DNA of 55,672 bases from Lachnospiraceae bacterium (GTDB lineage Bacteria > Bacillota > Clostridia > Lachnospirales > Lachnospiraceae). The position numbers and the translations under genes are program-made. Positions 16,374 to 25,787 of the stretch are shown here, piece after piece. The stretch is from the NCBI GenBank assembly GCA_017634975.1, contig JAGBMJ010000014.1:1-55672 (forward strand), given 5' to 3'. Position 1 is the first letter of the stretch; each line of letters opens with the position of its first letter. Under the pieces are notes generated by a model. The model was not told where the DNA came from. It saw only the letters and a list, made by a program, of their open reading frames with translations, and did not search any database.

Positions 16374-17456
16374 ATGAAGTTTGATCTGAAAAAACTGTTA
16401 TCCAACCAGCTGCTGATCCCGTTTGCGGCGATCATCATACTTTGTCTGGTCAACCTGGGATATGATATTGTGAAAGACGCATCGTTTTTCAGCATTGAGG
16501 TGACGACAAACAACAGTGGTAATACCGTATTTTCCGGACCGCTCATCACTATTCTGGATTACGGCTCCGAGCTGGCGATCCTGGCGATCGGTATGACGCT
16601 GGTAACAGCGGCATCCGGGGGACAGGATATCTCCGTGGGTGCGACGATCGCGATCGCAGGTTCTGCCATGCTGCGGGTACTCTGCGGCAACAATACCAGA
16701 CCGGAAACCCTGGCGGCTCCGATCATTGTGGGCTTTCTGGCAGCCTGCATCGTCGGCATACTCTGTGGCGCCTTCAACGGTATGCTGGTAGCGGTTTTCC
16801 GTATCCAGCCGATGATCGCCACACTGATCCTCTTTACGGCAGGCCGTTCCATTGCTGCCTGGATCAACAACAACGAGCTGCCCATCGTTCCGGATCCGAA
16901 ATTCGCCTACTTCGGCAGTTTCATTCCCGGCGTACCCATTCCGACGACCGTATTCATTGCCGTTGCCTGCATCATCCTTGCGGCGCTGGCACTGAAGTTT
17001 ACCAACCTGGGCCTGTACACACAGGCGGTCGGTATCAATGAGAGTTCTTCGAGACTGAACGGTATCAATCCGACGGCGATCAAGTTCATCAGCTTTATGA
17101 TCCTGGGGCTTTGCGTTGCGGTAGCGGCCCTGATCAAGGTCAGCCGTCTGTCAACCATCAACTATTCCGTTATCGCAAAAGATATCGAAATGGATGCCAT
17201 TCTGGCGGTAGCCCTCGGCGGTAATGCGCTTTCCGGCGGTAAGTTTAATATGTGGGCTTCCATTATGGGCGCTTATATCATCCAGTTTCTGACCACTACG
17301 CTGTACCGTTTCAATGTGGACAGTGCGGCACTTCCGGCATACAAAGCAGTCGTCGTGATCATCCTGGTGGTATTCTCTTCTCCGGTCGTACGGCAGAAGA
17401 TGCAGCAGTTCAGCAATAAGAGAGCTGCGGCTGCGGCCAAAAAGGAGGTGGCATAA
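16374..17456 (+). CDS. YtfT-like sugar ABC transporter permease
   Basis: A 360-aa integral membrane protein of the BPD_transp_2 (RbsC-like) family. About eight to ten hydrophobic segments are visible. Family motifs include LAIGMTLVTAASGGQDISVG, CGAFNGMLVAVFRIQPMIAT and ILAVALGGNALSGGKFN. It starts 2 bp after the ATPase stop and abuts the next permease (TAA then ATG), so the three are one translational unit. It forms a heterodimeric pore with the YjfF-like protein. Confidence 0.93.
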   Translation: MKFDLKKLLSNQLLIPFAAIIILCLVNLGYDIVKDASFFSIEVTTNNSGNTVFSGPLITILDYGSELAILAIGMTLVTAASGGQDISVGATIAIAGSAMLRVLCGNNTRPETLAAPIIVGFLAACIVGILCGAFNGMLVAVFRIQPMIATLILFTAGRSIAAWINNNELPIVPDPKFAYFGSFIPGVPIPTTVFIAVACIILAALALKFTNLGLYTQAVGINESSSRLNGINPTAIKFISFMILGLCVAVAALIKVSRLSTINYSVIAKDIEMDAILAVALGGNALSGGKFNMWASIMGAYIIQFLTTTLYRFNVDSAALPAYKAVVVIILVVFSSPVVRQKMQQFSNKRAAAAAKKEVA

Positions 17457-18494
17457 ATGAGCACGGAACAGAAAAAAGAGAGCATCTTTACGAAGATTAG
17501 CGATACCAACATCCTGCTGACGATCACCATTACAGTATTTTTGCTGATGTATATCGGGGCGATCTTCTTTCAGGGCGGTGCATTTACCAAACCGCAGATG
17601 TTCTTTAATATCCTGAATGCAAATGCGGCGCTGATCATTACCAGTGTCGGTATGAGTATCGTTATGATCTGCGGCGGTATCGATATTTCCGTCGGCGGTG
17701 TGGTAGCTCTGGTGTCGATGTGCTGTGCAGTGCATCTGGACAAGCATGGCGGCAGCGTGTTCACATCCGTTCTGATCGCACTGGGGATCGGTCTTGCCTT
17801 CGGTATCGTACAGGGGTATCTGGTCGCATATCTGGATATCCAGCCGTTCATCGTTTCCCTGGCCGGTATGTTCTTTGCCAGAGGTATGACGACGATCGTG
17901 AATACGGCACCGTTCAACGTGGAACATGAGAAGTTCAAGGCGCTGATGGAGACCAGGATCATCGTTCCCGGAATGGGATCTACGACAAGAAAGGGCGTCT
18001 ATGTGGACGCGACTGTGGAACCGGGCGTGATCGTTGCGATCCTTCTTGTCATCCTGCTCTTTGTTGTGTTAAGATGGACAAAGACAGGCCGCAGTTTTTA
18101 TGCGGTAGGCGGTAACCGGCAGAGTGCCCTGATGCTGGGCATCAACGTAAAACGGACCCGCTTTATCTCACACCTGATCTGTTCGACGCTGGCAGGGATC
18201 GCAGGTTATGTATATTTCCTGCATGTAGGCAGCGGTTCCGCATCCCACGCCATGGGTATGGAAATGAATGCGATTGCGTCTTCCATCATCGGCGGTACGA
18301 TGCTTTCCGGCGGTGTCGGCAATATCATCGGTACGCTCTTTGGTGTGCTCTCCCTGAGCACGATCCAGAATATCGTATCCAACGCCGGTCTGGGACAGGC
18401 CTGGTGGACCGGGATCACGATCGCATCGATGCTGTGTATTTTCCTGGTGATCCAGAGTGTGGTGATGGCACAAAAGAAGCGGGCATTAAAATGA
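17457..18494 (+). CDS. YjfF-like sugar ABC transporter permease
   Basis: A 345-aa membrane protein, the second permease of the same CUT2 importer. It has the pattern ITSVGMSIVMICGGIDISVG, GIVQGYLVAYLDIQPFIVSL, FYAVGGNRQSALMLGINVKR and SSIIGGTMLSGGVGNIIGTL. Two different permeases with one double ATPase is the YtfQRT-YjfF arrangement rather than the homodimeric ribose type. The stop codon lies 4 bp before the start of the second binding protein. Confidence 0.93.
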   Translation: MSTEQKKESIFTKISDTNILLTITITVFLLMYIGAIFFQGGAFTKPQMFFNILNANAALIITSVGMSIVMICGGIDISVGGVVALVSMCCAVHLDKHGGSVFTSVLIALGIGLAFGIVQGYLVAYLDIQPFIVSLAGMFFARGMTTIVNTAPFNVEHEKFKALMETRIIVPGMGSTTRKGVYVDATVEPGVIVAILLVILLFVVLRWTKTGRSFYAVGGNRQSALMLGINVKRTRFISHLICSTLAGIAGYVYFLHVGSGSASHAMGMEMNAIASSIIGGTMLSGGVGNIIGTLFGVLSLSTIQNIVSNAGLGQAWWTGITIASMLCIFLVIQSVVMAQKKRALK

Positions 18495-18498
18495 GGAA

Positions 18499-19554
18499 AT
18501 GAAAGTTTTTCGTAAACTGATCAGCAGCATAATGATCCTTTCTCTCCCGGTGTTTTCCGGAGGCTGTGCTGACCGCACAGACTCCGGGACACCGGTTGTT
18601 TTTGAGGAAGAAACCGAGTCGGAAAAAGAACAGATCACGATCGGTTTTTCCCAGCTCGGGGCAGAATCGGACTGGCGCAGTGCCAATACGGATTCGATGC
18701 TTTCGAGTTTTACGGACGAATACGGGTATTCCCTGATCTATGAGAACGGACAGCAGAAGCAGTCCTATCAGATCACGGAACTGCGCAGTTTCATCCAGCA
18801 GGAAGTAGATTATATCCTGCTGGCGCCCGTGACGGAAAGCGGATGGGACGGAGTGCTGGAAGAAGCCGCGGAAGCGGAGATCCCGGTGATCCTGGTGGAC
18901 CGTCGTGTGGATGCCGACAAGAGTTTGTATAGCTGCTGGCTGGGATCGGATTTTGAACTGGAGAGCCGCAAACTCTGTGAATGGGTGGATGCCTATACCC
19001 GGGCAAGGGGAATGGAGCCGTCGGATCTGAACATCATCCATATTCAGGGAACCATGGGCTCGACGGCACAGATGGGACGCAGCAGGGGGCTTGCCAATGC
19101 GGTGCGGGAAAAAGGCTGGAATATCCTGGGGCAGATGAGCGGTGATTTTACCGAGACCAAAGGCCGGGAAGTGATGACGGCCTACCTGAAGCGGTTTGAC
19201 AATATCAACGTAGTGTATTGCGAAAATGATAATGAAGCGATCGGTGCCATTCAGGCGATCGAATCGGCCGGGCGGACGGCCGGACCGGATATCGATAAGG
19301 GAGACATCCTGGTCGTATCTTTTGACGGTGTGACAGAGGATATCCTCTCGGTGGCGGCGTCCGGAAAGATCGCTGCAATCGCGGAGTGCAACCCGCAGCA
19401 TGGCCCGAAGGTGCGTGCTCTTATCGAGGCGCTGGAAGCCGGAGAAAGCGTGGAGAAATTCAACTATGTGGATGAGAGGATCTTCAGTGCCCTTCCGGAA
19501 GTTACCGAAGTGACCGTGGACGGGGTGGTCTATCCAATCGAGAGGATAGAGTAA
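18499..19554 (+). CDS. YtfQ-like sugar-binding lipoprotein 2
   Basis: A 351-aa extracytoplasmic sugar-binding protein with signal peptide and lipobox VFSGGC. It is closer to Escherichia coli YtfQ as I remember it than the first one: ITIGFSQLGAESDWRSANT, NGQQKQSYQITELRSFIQQ, SGWDGVLEEA, IPVILVDRRVDADKSLY, IIHIQGTMGSTAQ and SGDFTETKGREVM. It is shorter in its tether than binding protein 1, and both share the GWDGVL region. Two binding proteins for one permease pair suggest either two ligands or that one of them feeds the YesM-type sensor (inference). The ribosome binding site (GAGG, 18493-18496) is unusually close to the ATG, consistent with coupling to the permease gene. It converges on the AraC gene with a 2-bp gap. 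Confidence 0.9.
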   Translation: MKVFRKLISSIMILSLPVFSGGCADRTDSGTPVVFEEETESEKEQITIGFSQLGAESDWRSANTDSMLSSFTDEYGYSLIYENGQQKQSYQITELRSFIQQEVDYILLAPVTESGWDGVLEEAAEAEIPVILVDRRVDADKSLYSCWLGSDFELESRKLCEWVDAYTRARGMEPSDLNIIHIQGTMGSTAQMGRSRGLANAVREKGWNILGQMSGDFTETKGREVMTAYLKRFDNINVVYCENDNEAIGAIQAIESAGRTAGPDIDKGDILVVSFDGVTEDILSVAASGKIAAIAECNPQHGPKVRALIEALEAGESVEKFNYVDERIFSALPEVTEVTVDGVVYPIERIE

Positions 19555-19556
19555 GA

Positions 19557-20516
19557 TCACACCTGCGGCTTCTCCGATAATAACCGATACCGGTATTCGC
19601 TCGGCGAACAGCCCTTTTCCTGCCGGAAGATCCGGTTGAAGGAAGAGATGCTGGAGAACCCGGACGAGATCGCCACATCCGTTATGGAGATGTCCGGACG
19701 GAGCAGCAGGATCTCTGCTTCCCGGATACGCCGGAAGTGCAGGTAGTCGATGAAACTGTAATTGGTATATTTCTTGAACAGTCTCGAAAAATGGAACTTG
19801 GAAAAACCGGTTCTCGAAGCCATTTCGTCCAGTGTCAGTCCCTCGCTGAAATGATCGTCAATATAACTCAATGCCTCGCTGAAAAGTTCCATATAATCCC
19901 GGAAACGGGTATGGCTGTTTCTGGAAACAGCGGGTGCTTCGCGGTTGCAGTTTTTGCCGATGCAGACCAGAAGCTGCAAAAGGAGCGAGGAGATGGTCAG
20001 GTCGGAGAGTTCTTTTTCATTGAAATATTCATCCCGGATCTGTTCCAGGATGTTGCTGACCGTATCGTAGGTACCGCCTTCATCCCGCTGGGAAAGCAAA
20101 AGCGGCTGTGAGAAGACGGACATCACCTGTGAAAATCCCTGCAGTTTGGTAAAGGAACTGATATTAAGAAGATAGATGTAACGTTTGCCGTTCGCGGGCG
20201 CAACAAGCTCATGCCGGAGCCGGGGGGGGATCAGGAAGATCTGTCCGGGCAGGATCTCCTGCCGGATATCGCCGCAGATGGCAACATAACTGTTTTCCAC
20301 CGGCTGTATGATCTCCATGGCCGAGTGCCAGTGCGGTGCAAAACAGGAATCCTGGATATTCAGCCAGATGCGGTTGAGGCTGATGTTCTGATAGTCCACC
20401 AGCTCATGCTCATGGTTGATCAGCCGTTTTCTGCCGAAATCGGAATTGACCGCATAATTTTGTTCGATGGAAATGCCTGTCTGTACGGGAGGGTTTTCGT
20501 CCTGTCTGCTTATCAT
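19557..20516 (-). CDS. AraC-family regulator with cupin sensor
   Basis: About 319 aa. The N-terminal half is a cupin sugar-sensing domain (FAPHWHSAMEIIQPVENSYV, then LPGQIFLIPPRLRHEL). The C-terminal 100 residues are the AraC double helix-turn-helix (GLTLDEMASRTGFSKFHFSR, then ITDVAISSGFSSISSFNRIF and GCSPSEYR). I choose ATG 20516, which has AAAGGCGG in front, rather than the upstream ATG at 20549. It is divergent from the large uptake operon starting at 20862 and is its most likely regulator. It is convergent with the YtfQ-like gene and leaves no room there for a terminator. Confidence 0.9.
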   Translation of the reverse strand: MISRQDENPPVQTGISIEQNYAVNSDFGRKRLINHEHELVDYQNISLNRIWLNIQDSCFAPHWHSAMEIIQPVENSYVAICGDIRQEILPGQIFLIPPRLRHELVAPANGKRYIYLLNISSFTKLQGFSQVMSVFSQPLLLSQRDEGGTYDTVSNILEQIRDEYFNEKELSDLTISSLLLQLLVCIGKNCNREAPAVSRNSHTRFRDYMELFSEALSYIDDHFSEGLTLDEMASRTGFSKFHFSRLFKKYTNYSFIDYLHFRRIREAEILLLRPDISITDVAISSGFSSISSFNRIFRQEKGCSPSEYRYRLLSEKPQV

Positions 20517-20861
20517 TTCGGTACCGCCTTTTGTGCAATATTTGCACATATATATATGTTCCTATCTGATATTATAGCATATTCTATTTTAATTATGTCA
20601 AATAACATCTGTAAAAATTATAAATAGTGCACAAAAAATACTCTGAAAAATCTCCAAAAATCACACAAATACATAAAAGAGCAATATATGAGCAGTGCAA
20701 AGCAATATTTGGGAAGTATTGAAGTGGTAGGCAAATTATAATTTCTTTGTGTCTATTCTGTAAACGGGATAATTGCGTTCATTTATGCATTATAGCATAC
20801 ATTGTGATACAGAAAAACATACCGGTTGAAAACCCGGATTTCCTGATATTAGGAGGAAGAG
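20517..20861. promoter_or_regulatory. divergent regulatory region between AraC gene and uptake operon
   Basis: 345 bp of AT-rich DNA without a credible gene. It contains the AraC-gene promoter (20571-20601), a TATAAT at about 20737 that could serve the plus-strand operon but lacks a good -35, and repeated TTTGCACA/GTGCA/GCAATATT words (20530-20545, 20620-20632, 20692-20712) that could be AraC-type half-sites. An AGGAGG site precedes the ATG at 20862. Confidence 0.45.
20571..20601 (-). promoter_or_regulatory. predicted promoter of the AraC gene
   Basis: Reading the minus strand, TTGACA (20596-20601) is followed after 19 bp by TGC-TATAAT (TATAAT at 20571-20576), an extended -10 that can compensate for the long spacer. 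Confidence 0.5.
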
Positions 20862-23828
20862 ATGGCAAGGAGACGGAATCAGAAAACAGTAATCGTGATA
20901 GTGGCAATCCTGGCGATCGTTGCATTGGTTGTGATCCTGGGAAACCGAAAAGCATTGGATTTTCACGACAAGTATGCCGGAGCGGATCTGAGCAGGGAAG
21001 TGACGGGCGCAGAACGCAGCGGTACTTATGCGAAGTATCTGGAAAGTCATGCGGGTGCGGCTACTCCGTCTTCGGATGCGGAAGTGGATATCTTTGATAT
21101 CAGCGACCACAGCGGCGATGTGGAGATCCGGAGTGATTACTACGGGGAAGCGCAGGCGGTTTATACCGAGACGGGTTCCGAGGTTACCTGGAATGTGGAT
21201 GTTCCGGAAGCAGGTTTTTATAATCTGTATATGGAGTTTGTTGCGGATGAATCCAGAGGTGTTGCGGCAGAACGTTCCGTAAAGATCAACGGAGAGCTTC
21301 CGTTTGATGATGCTGCCAATATCGAGTTTACCAGGATCTGGGAGGATGGCGGAGAAGTCCGTGTAGATAATCAGGGTAACGAGATCCGTCCGATCCAGGT
21401 GGAAGTATTTGAATGGCAGGATGCATATTTTGAAGACGATATGGGATATGTCGATGATCCGTACCTGTTCTATTTTGAAAAAGGCCGGAACACAATTACG
21501 ATCGGTGCGGAGAATGAACCGCTCGGTATCCGCAGGATGGAGGTACGCGGGGTGCGTACACTTCCTACCTACGAGCAGTATGCGGCTTCCCAGACCGGTG
21601 CGGTCTCGGACGAGGCAAACGGCTTTGATCTGATCGTAGAGGGTGAGACTTCTACAAAACGTTCCGAATCTTCTCTTTACGCAAAATATGACCGGTCTTC
21701 ACCGACCACCAGCCCGAGCAGTGTTACCACGACGAAACTGAATTATGTCGGCGGTGATGCATGGCGTGCAAACGGTATGTGGGTTGAATGGGAATTCGAA
21801 GTGCCTGCAGACGGTTATTATAATTTTATGATCAAGGCGCGTCAGAATTATGCGCGAGGCAAAGTTTCTTCCAGATCTGTCCTGATCGACGGGCAAGTAC
21901 CGTTTGAAGAACTTCGCGAGATCTCCTTTAACTATGATAACGACTGGGAATGCAAGAATCTGGCGGATGCCAACGATGTTCCTTATAATATTTATCTGAC
22001 CAAAGGCAAACATACACTGCGTCTGGAAGCAACCCTCGGTTCTCAGGGTGAGATCCTTTCCGAGCTGGAGAGCTCCACGTTCCGTCTGAACCAGATCTAC
22101 AGAAAGATCCTGGTATATACCGGCGCCAGCCCGGATCAGTATCGTGATTACAAGATCGATACGACCTATCCGGAGATCATTGAGGCGATGGATATCGAAT
22201 CCAAGCGTCTGTACAAACTGGTAGACGAGATGGTGGCTTACAGCGGCCAGAAGGCAGACGGTATTGCTTCTGCACAGACGATCGCGCAGCAGCTGGAGCG
22301 ATTTGTAAAGAAACCGCAGAAGATCACGCTGGAGTTCATCACATTCAAGGATAACATCACAGCGCTCGGTACTGCGATCCTGCAGCTGTCCGAAACCAAA
22401 CTGGATGTAGACTATATTGAAGTGACCGGAACCGGTGTGACACCGAAGGAAGTAAAGGCAAGTTTCTTTGCTTCCGCATGGCACGAGATCAAGTCCTTCG
22501 GTGCATCCTTCGTTGTGGACTACAATTCCGTAGGTGATGTGTATTCCGGCGGTGATGCAAAAGATGCGATCACGGTATGGGTAATGACCGGTCGTGACCA
22601 GGGTACCATCTTAAAGTCGATGATCGATGATGATTTTACTCCGCAGACAGGGGTGAAGGTCAACGTGGAGATCGTAGATCCCAGTGCACTCCTTACTGCA
22701 GTATTGGCAGGCAGAGGACCGGATGTGGCGTTGTCTGTCGGTGCGGATCAGCCGGTCAACTATGCACTGCGTAACGCAGCGGAAGATATCACACAGTTTG
22801 CGGATTACAAAGAGGTGCTTTCCCATTACTCCGCTAGTTCGTATGAACAGTACAGCCTGGACGGACATATCTACGGCGTACCGGAGCAGCAGACATTTAA
22901 CGTAATGTTCTATCGTAAAGACATTATGGAAGAGCTGGATCTGGAGATCCCGCAGACCTGGCAGGAGCTGATCGAACTGCTTCCGACCATTCAGGGTAAC
23001 AACCTGTCGATCGGTATTCCGAGCGCGGGCGGCAGCTCTACGAATGCAGCAGCAACCACAGCGGTTGCGTCCACGGCACCGGATCTGTCCCTGTACTTCA
23101 CTCTGCTGTATCAGTACGGCGGTGATATGTACAATGTACCGGGAACCAAGACTGCGGTAGATACGGAAGCAGGTATCCGTGCATTTGATGATTATGTGAG
23201 ATACTTTAACGATTACGGTATTCCGGTCTTCTTCGACTTTGTCAGCCGGTTCCGTTCGGGCGAAATGCCCATCGGTATCATGCCGTATTCGACCTACAAT
23301 ACATTGATGGTTTCGGCACCTGAGATCCGCGGTCTGTGGGATTTCACGCTGATCCCCGGAACCGAGAAGATCGATGAAAACGGCAAGCTGTATATCGACC
23401 GCAGCGACTTCATCACCGGTAATGCGACGATGATGCTCAAGCAGGAGGATGAACAGATCAAGCAGAACTCCTGGGAGTTTATGAAGTGGTGGGCAAATGC
23501 AGACACGCAGGTACGCTTCGGACGTGAGATCGAAGCGCTGCTGGGTGCATCGGCAAGATACAATACCGCAAACAGAGATGCTTTTTCCAGACTGTCCTGG
23601 AGCGCAAGCGATATCGAAGTGCTGGCGGCGCAGTGGGATCAGACGGTCGGTATCCGCGAAGTGCCCGGCGGTTACTACACCGGACGTCATCTGGCCAACG
23701 CGGTTCGTAAATGTATCAACGATAAAGACGATACGAGAGAGACGATCATCGACTACTCGATCAAGATCGATGAAGAGATCACAAAGAAACGAAGAGAGTT
23801 TGGCATGCCGATCTATCAGGCAGAATAA
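20862..23828 (+). CDS. membrane-anchored solute-binding protein with N-terminal carbohydrate-binding-like domains
   Basis: A 988-aa protein anchored by one N-terminal helix (VIVIVAILAIVALVVILG) with no lipobox. Two similar beta-sandwich modules follow at about 80-230 and 255-420. Both have V.W...VP.AGFYNL/VEWEFEVPADGYYNF, SV.I[N/D]G..PF and KG.[N/H]T..., as in CBM6/CBM35-type domains. After a helical linker, the last 440 residues are a family 1 extracellular sugar-binding domain (ITVWVMTGRDQG, RGPDVALSVGADQP, GHIYGVPEQQTFNVMFYRKD, PQTWQELIELLPTI, WEFMKWWANADTQVRFGREI). It leads the operon with two MalFG-like permeases behind it. It probably captures a polysaccharide or oligosaccharide at the cell surface. 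The substrate is unknown. Confidence 0.85.
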   Translation: MARRRNQKTVIVIVAILAIVALVVILGNRKALDFHDKYAGADLSREVTGAERSGTYAKYLESHAGAATPSSDAEVDIFDISDHSGDVEIRSDYYGEAQAVYTETGSEVTWNVDVPEAGFYNLYMEFVADESRGVAAERSVKINGELPFDDAANIEFTRIWEDGGEVRVDNQGNEIRPIQVEVFEWQDAYFEDDMGYVDDPYLFYFEKGRNTITIGAENEPLGIRRMEVRGVRTLPTYEQYAASQTGAVSDEANGFDLIVEGETSTKRSESSLYAKYDRSSPTTSPSSVTTTKLNYVGGDAWRANGMWVEWEFEVPADGYYNFMIKARQNYARGKVSSRSVLIDGQVPFEELREISFNYDNDWECKNLADANDVPYNIYLTKGKHTLRLEATLGSQGEILSELESSTFRLNQIYRKILVYTGASPDQYRDYKIDTTYPEIIEAMDIESKRLYKLVDEMVAYSGQKADGIASAQTIAQQLERFVKKPQKITLEFITFKDNITALGTAILQLSETKLDVDYIEVTGTGVTPKEVKASFFASAWHEIKSFGASFVVDYNSVGDVYSGGDAKDAITVWVMTGRDQGTILKSMIDDDFTPQTGVKVNVEIVDPSALLTAVLAGRGPDVALSVGADQPVNYALRNAAEDITQFADYKEVLSHYSASSYEQYSLDGHIYGVPEQQTFNVMFYRKDIMEELDLEIPQTWQELIELLPTIQGNNLSIGIPSAGGSSTNAAATTAVASTAPDLSLYFTLLYQYGGDMYNVPGTKTAVDTEAGIRAFDDYVRYFNDYGIPVFFDFVSRFRSGEMPIGIMPYSTYNTLMVSAPEIRGLWDFTLIPGTEKIDENGKLYIDRSDFITGNATMMLKQEDEQIKQNSWEFMKWWANADTQVRFGREIEALLGASARYNTANRDAFSRLSWSASDIEVLAAQWDQTVGIREVPGGYYTGRHLANAVRKCINDKDDTRETIIDYSIKIDEEITKKRREFGMPIYQAE

Positions 23829-23840
23829 GAAGGTGGTAAA

Positions 23841-24830
23841 ATGGCAAAACAACAGGGAATCAATTTAAAACAAGCGACTCCGGCAGGGCAGAAGGAAACC
23901 TATCTGCAGAAATACATCCTGCTTCGGAAGCACAATGTAAAAGTGGCGGTGAGAAAGGCTAAGATGAACAAGAGCTGCTATCTCTTTCTTGCTCCGTTTG
24001 CGATCATTTTTACACTGTTCTATATTTTTCCGGTAGTTGCGTCGATCTTCTTCAGCTTCACGTACTACAACATTCTGGAGCCGCCGCGTTTTATCGGGTT
24101 GAATAACTACATCAGCCTTCTGCTGGAAGATGAGATCTTCCTGATCGGTATCAAGAATACCCTGATCATTGCGCTGGTGACCGGACCGCTCGGCTACATC
24201 ATGTCATTCATCTTTGCCTGGCTGATCAACGAACTGCCCAGGTGGGTGCGAAGCATAGCGATCGTCGTATTCTATGCACCGTCCATCGCCGGTAACTGTT
24301 TCGTGATCTTCTCCGTATTCTTCCGTGGCGATGCGTACGGATATGTAAATGCCTTTCTTATGAATACCGGTATTATCGACAACCCGATCCTTTGGCTGAC
24401 CAATCCGAAGTATATGCTTCCGATCTGTATGCTGGTCATTCTCTGGATGAGTCTTGGTGCCGGATTCCTTTCCTTTGTGGCAGGTCTTCAGGGTGTGGAT
24501 CCCGCACTGTTCGAAGCCGGCTGCATCGACGGTATCCGTAACCGCTGGCAGGAACTGTGGTTCATCACTCTTCCGAGCATGAAGCCGATGCTGATGTTCG
24601 GTGCCGTTATGACGATCACCACTTCCTTCGGTGTGTGCGATGTCACCATGGCACTTTGCGGTTATCCTTCTACGGATTATGCGGCACGTACCATTGTAAC
24701 CCATCTGTTTGACTACGGTTTCTCCAGATTTGAAATGGGTTATGCGTGTGCGATCGCAACGATTTTGTTCCTGATGATGATCCTTTGTAATAAAGCAATC
24801 CAGAGTTTATTAAGAAGAGTAGGAACCTGA
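23841..24830 (+). CDS. MalF-like sugar ABC transporter permease (first pair)
   Basis: A 329-aa membrane protein of the binding-protein-dependent transport family. A 50-residue basic cytoplasmic tail precedes the first helix (SCYLFLAPFAIIFTLFYIFP), and about six spans follow. The EAA loop that contacts the ATPase reads EAGCIDGIRNRWQELWFITL. It begins 12 bp after the binding-protein stop and ends 2 bp before the next permease. No ATPase gene is in the operon, so a shared MsmK/UgpC-type ATPase encoded elsewhere is expected. Confidence 0.92.
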   Translation: MAKQQGINLKQATPAGQKETYLQKYILLRKHNVKVAVRKAKMNKSCYLFLAPFAIIFTLFYIFPVVASIFFSFTYYNILEPPRFIGLNNYISLLLEDEIFLIGIKNTLIIALVTGPLGYIMSFIFAWLINELPRWVRSIAIVVFYAPSIAGNCFVIFSVFFRGDAYGYVNAFLMNTGIIDNPILWLTNPKYMLPICMLVILWMSLGAGFLSFVAGLQGVDPALFEAGCIDGIRNRWQELWFITLPSMKPMLMFGAVMTITTSFGVCDVTMALCGYPSTDYAARTIVTHLFDYGFSRFEMGYACAIATILFLMMILCNKAIQSLLRRVGT

Positions 24831-24832
24831 GA

Positions 24833-25741
24833 ATGATGAAAAAGAACAAAAAAGTAAAAGCAGTTGAAGAAAAGCCTTACGTAAAACCATTGATCCGGAG
24901 GAGAAAGCCGAACCGCTCCATCGGCGGTGATGTTGCGCTCTACATCTTCCTGATGCTGGTAGCGGTGGTCATGGTATTCCCGATCGTGTATGCGGTCAGC
25001 AGCGCACTGAAGCCGCTGGATGAATTGTTTATGTTCCCTCCGCGCATCTTTCCGAGGCGTCCGACATTGAACAACTTCTCGGATCTGTTCGTTACTATGG
25101 GAAAATCCTGGGTAACCTTCTCGAGATACCTGTTCAATACGGTATTTATCACTGCAGTCGGAACCATCGGACATCTGCTCATTGCTTCCATGGCGGCATT
25201 CGTACTTGCAAAGTATGATTTCCCGGGAGGGCAGACCTTCTTCAAGCTGGTTACCGTGGCAATGATGTTCAGTTACTATGTTACCGGTATCCCCAACTTT
25301 ATCATCCTGAACAAGCTGGGCTGGGTAGATAAACCCTGGGCGATCATTATTCCGTCTTTTGCGGCTCCGATGGGTCTGTTCCTGATGAAACAGTTTATGG
25401 AAGGTCTGCCGACGGCATTGATCGAAGCGGCAAAGATCGACGGTGCCAATGAATGGACGGTATTTTCCACCATCGTTATGCCAAACGTTAAGCCGGCGTG
25501 GATGACGATGATCATCTTCCAGGTGCAGGCACTCTGGAACAACAAGGCACAGACGATCATCTATTCGGAGGAGAAGAAACCGCTGGTGTTTGCACTGCAG
25601 CAGATCCAGGCCGGTGGTATCGCCAGAACCGGTCAGGGCGCGGCAGTACTGGTAGTCGTAATGATCGTTCCGATCCTGATCTTCGTATTTTCGGAGAGTC
25701 AGATCCTCGAGACGATGGCAAGTTCCGGTATCAAGGAATAA
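24833..25741 (+). CDS. MalG-like sugar ABC transporter permease (first pair)
   Basis: A 302-aa membrane protein, partner of the preceding permease. The N-terminal span YIFLMLVAVVMVFPIVYAVS and the PP.[I/P]FP.RPTL.NF motif mark the MalG type. The EAA loop is EAAKIDGANEWTVFSTIVMP. About six spans and the usual ILETMASSGIKE end (S.GIK) are present. An ATG three bases downstream of the annotated one is equally possible. Confidence 0.92.
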   Translation: MMKKNKKVKAVEEKPYVKPLIRRRKPNRSIGGDVALYIFLMLVAVVMVFPIVYAVSSALKPLDELFMFPPRIFPRRPTLNNFSDLFVTMGKSWVTFSRYLFNTVFITAVGTIGHLLIASMAAFVLAKYDFPGGQTFFKLVTVAMMFSYYVTGIPNFIILNKLGWVDKPWAIIIPSFAAPMGLFLMKQFMEGLPTALIEAAKIDGANEWTVFSTIVMPNVKPAWMTMIIFQVQALWNNKAQTIIYSEEKKPLVFALQQIQAGGIARTGQGAAVLVVVMIVPILIFVFSESQILETMASSGIKE

Positions 25742-25787
25742 GGATGTTCAGCTACAATAATATTTTATCAGATGCAAGAGGAACGAT

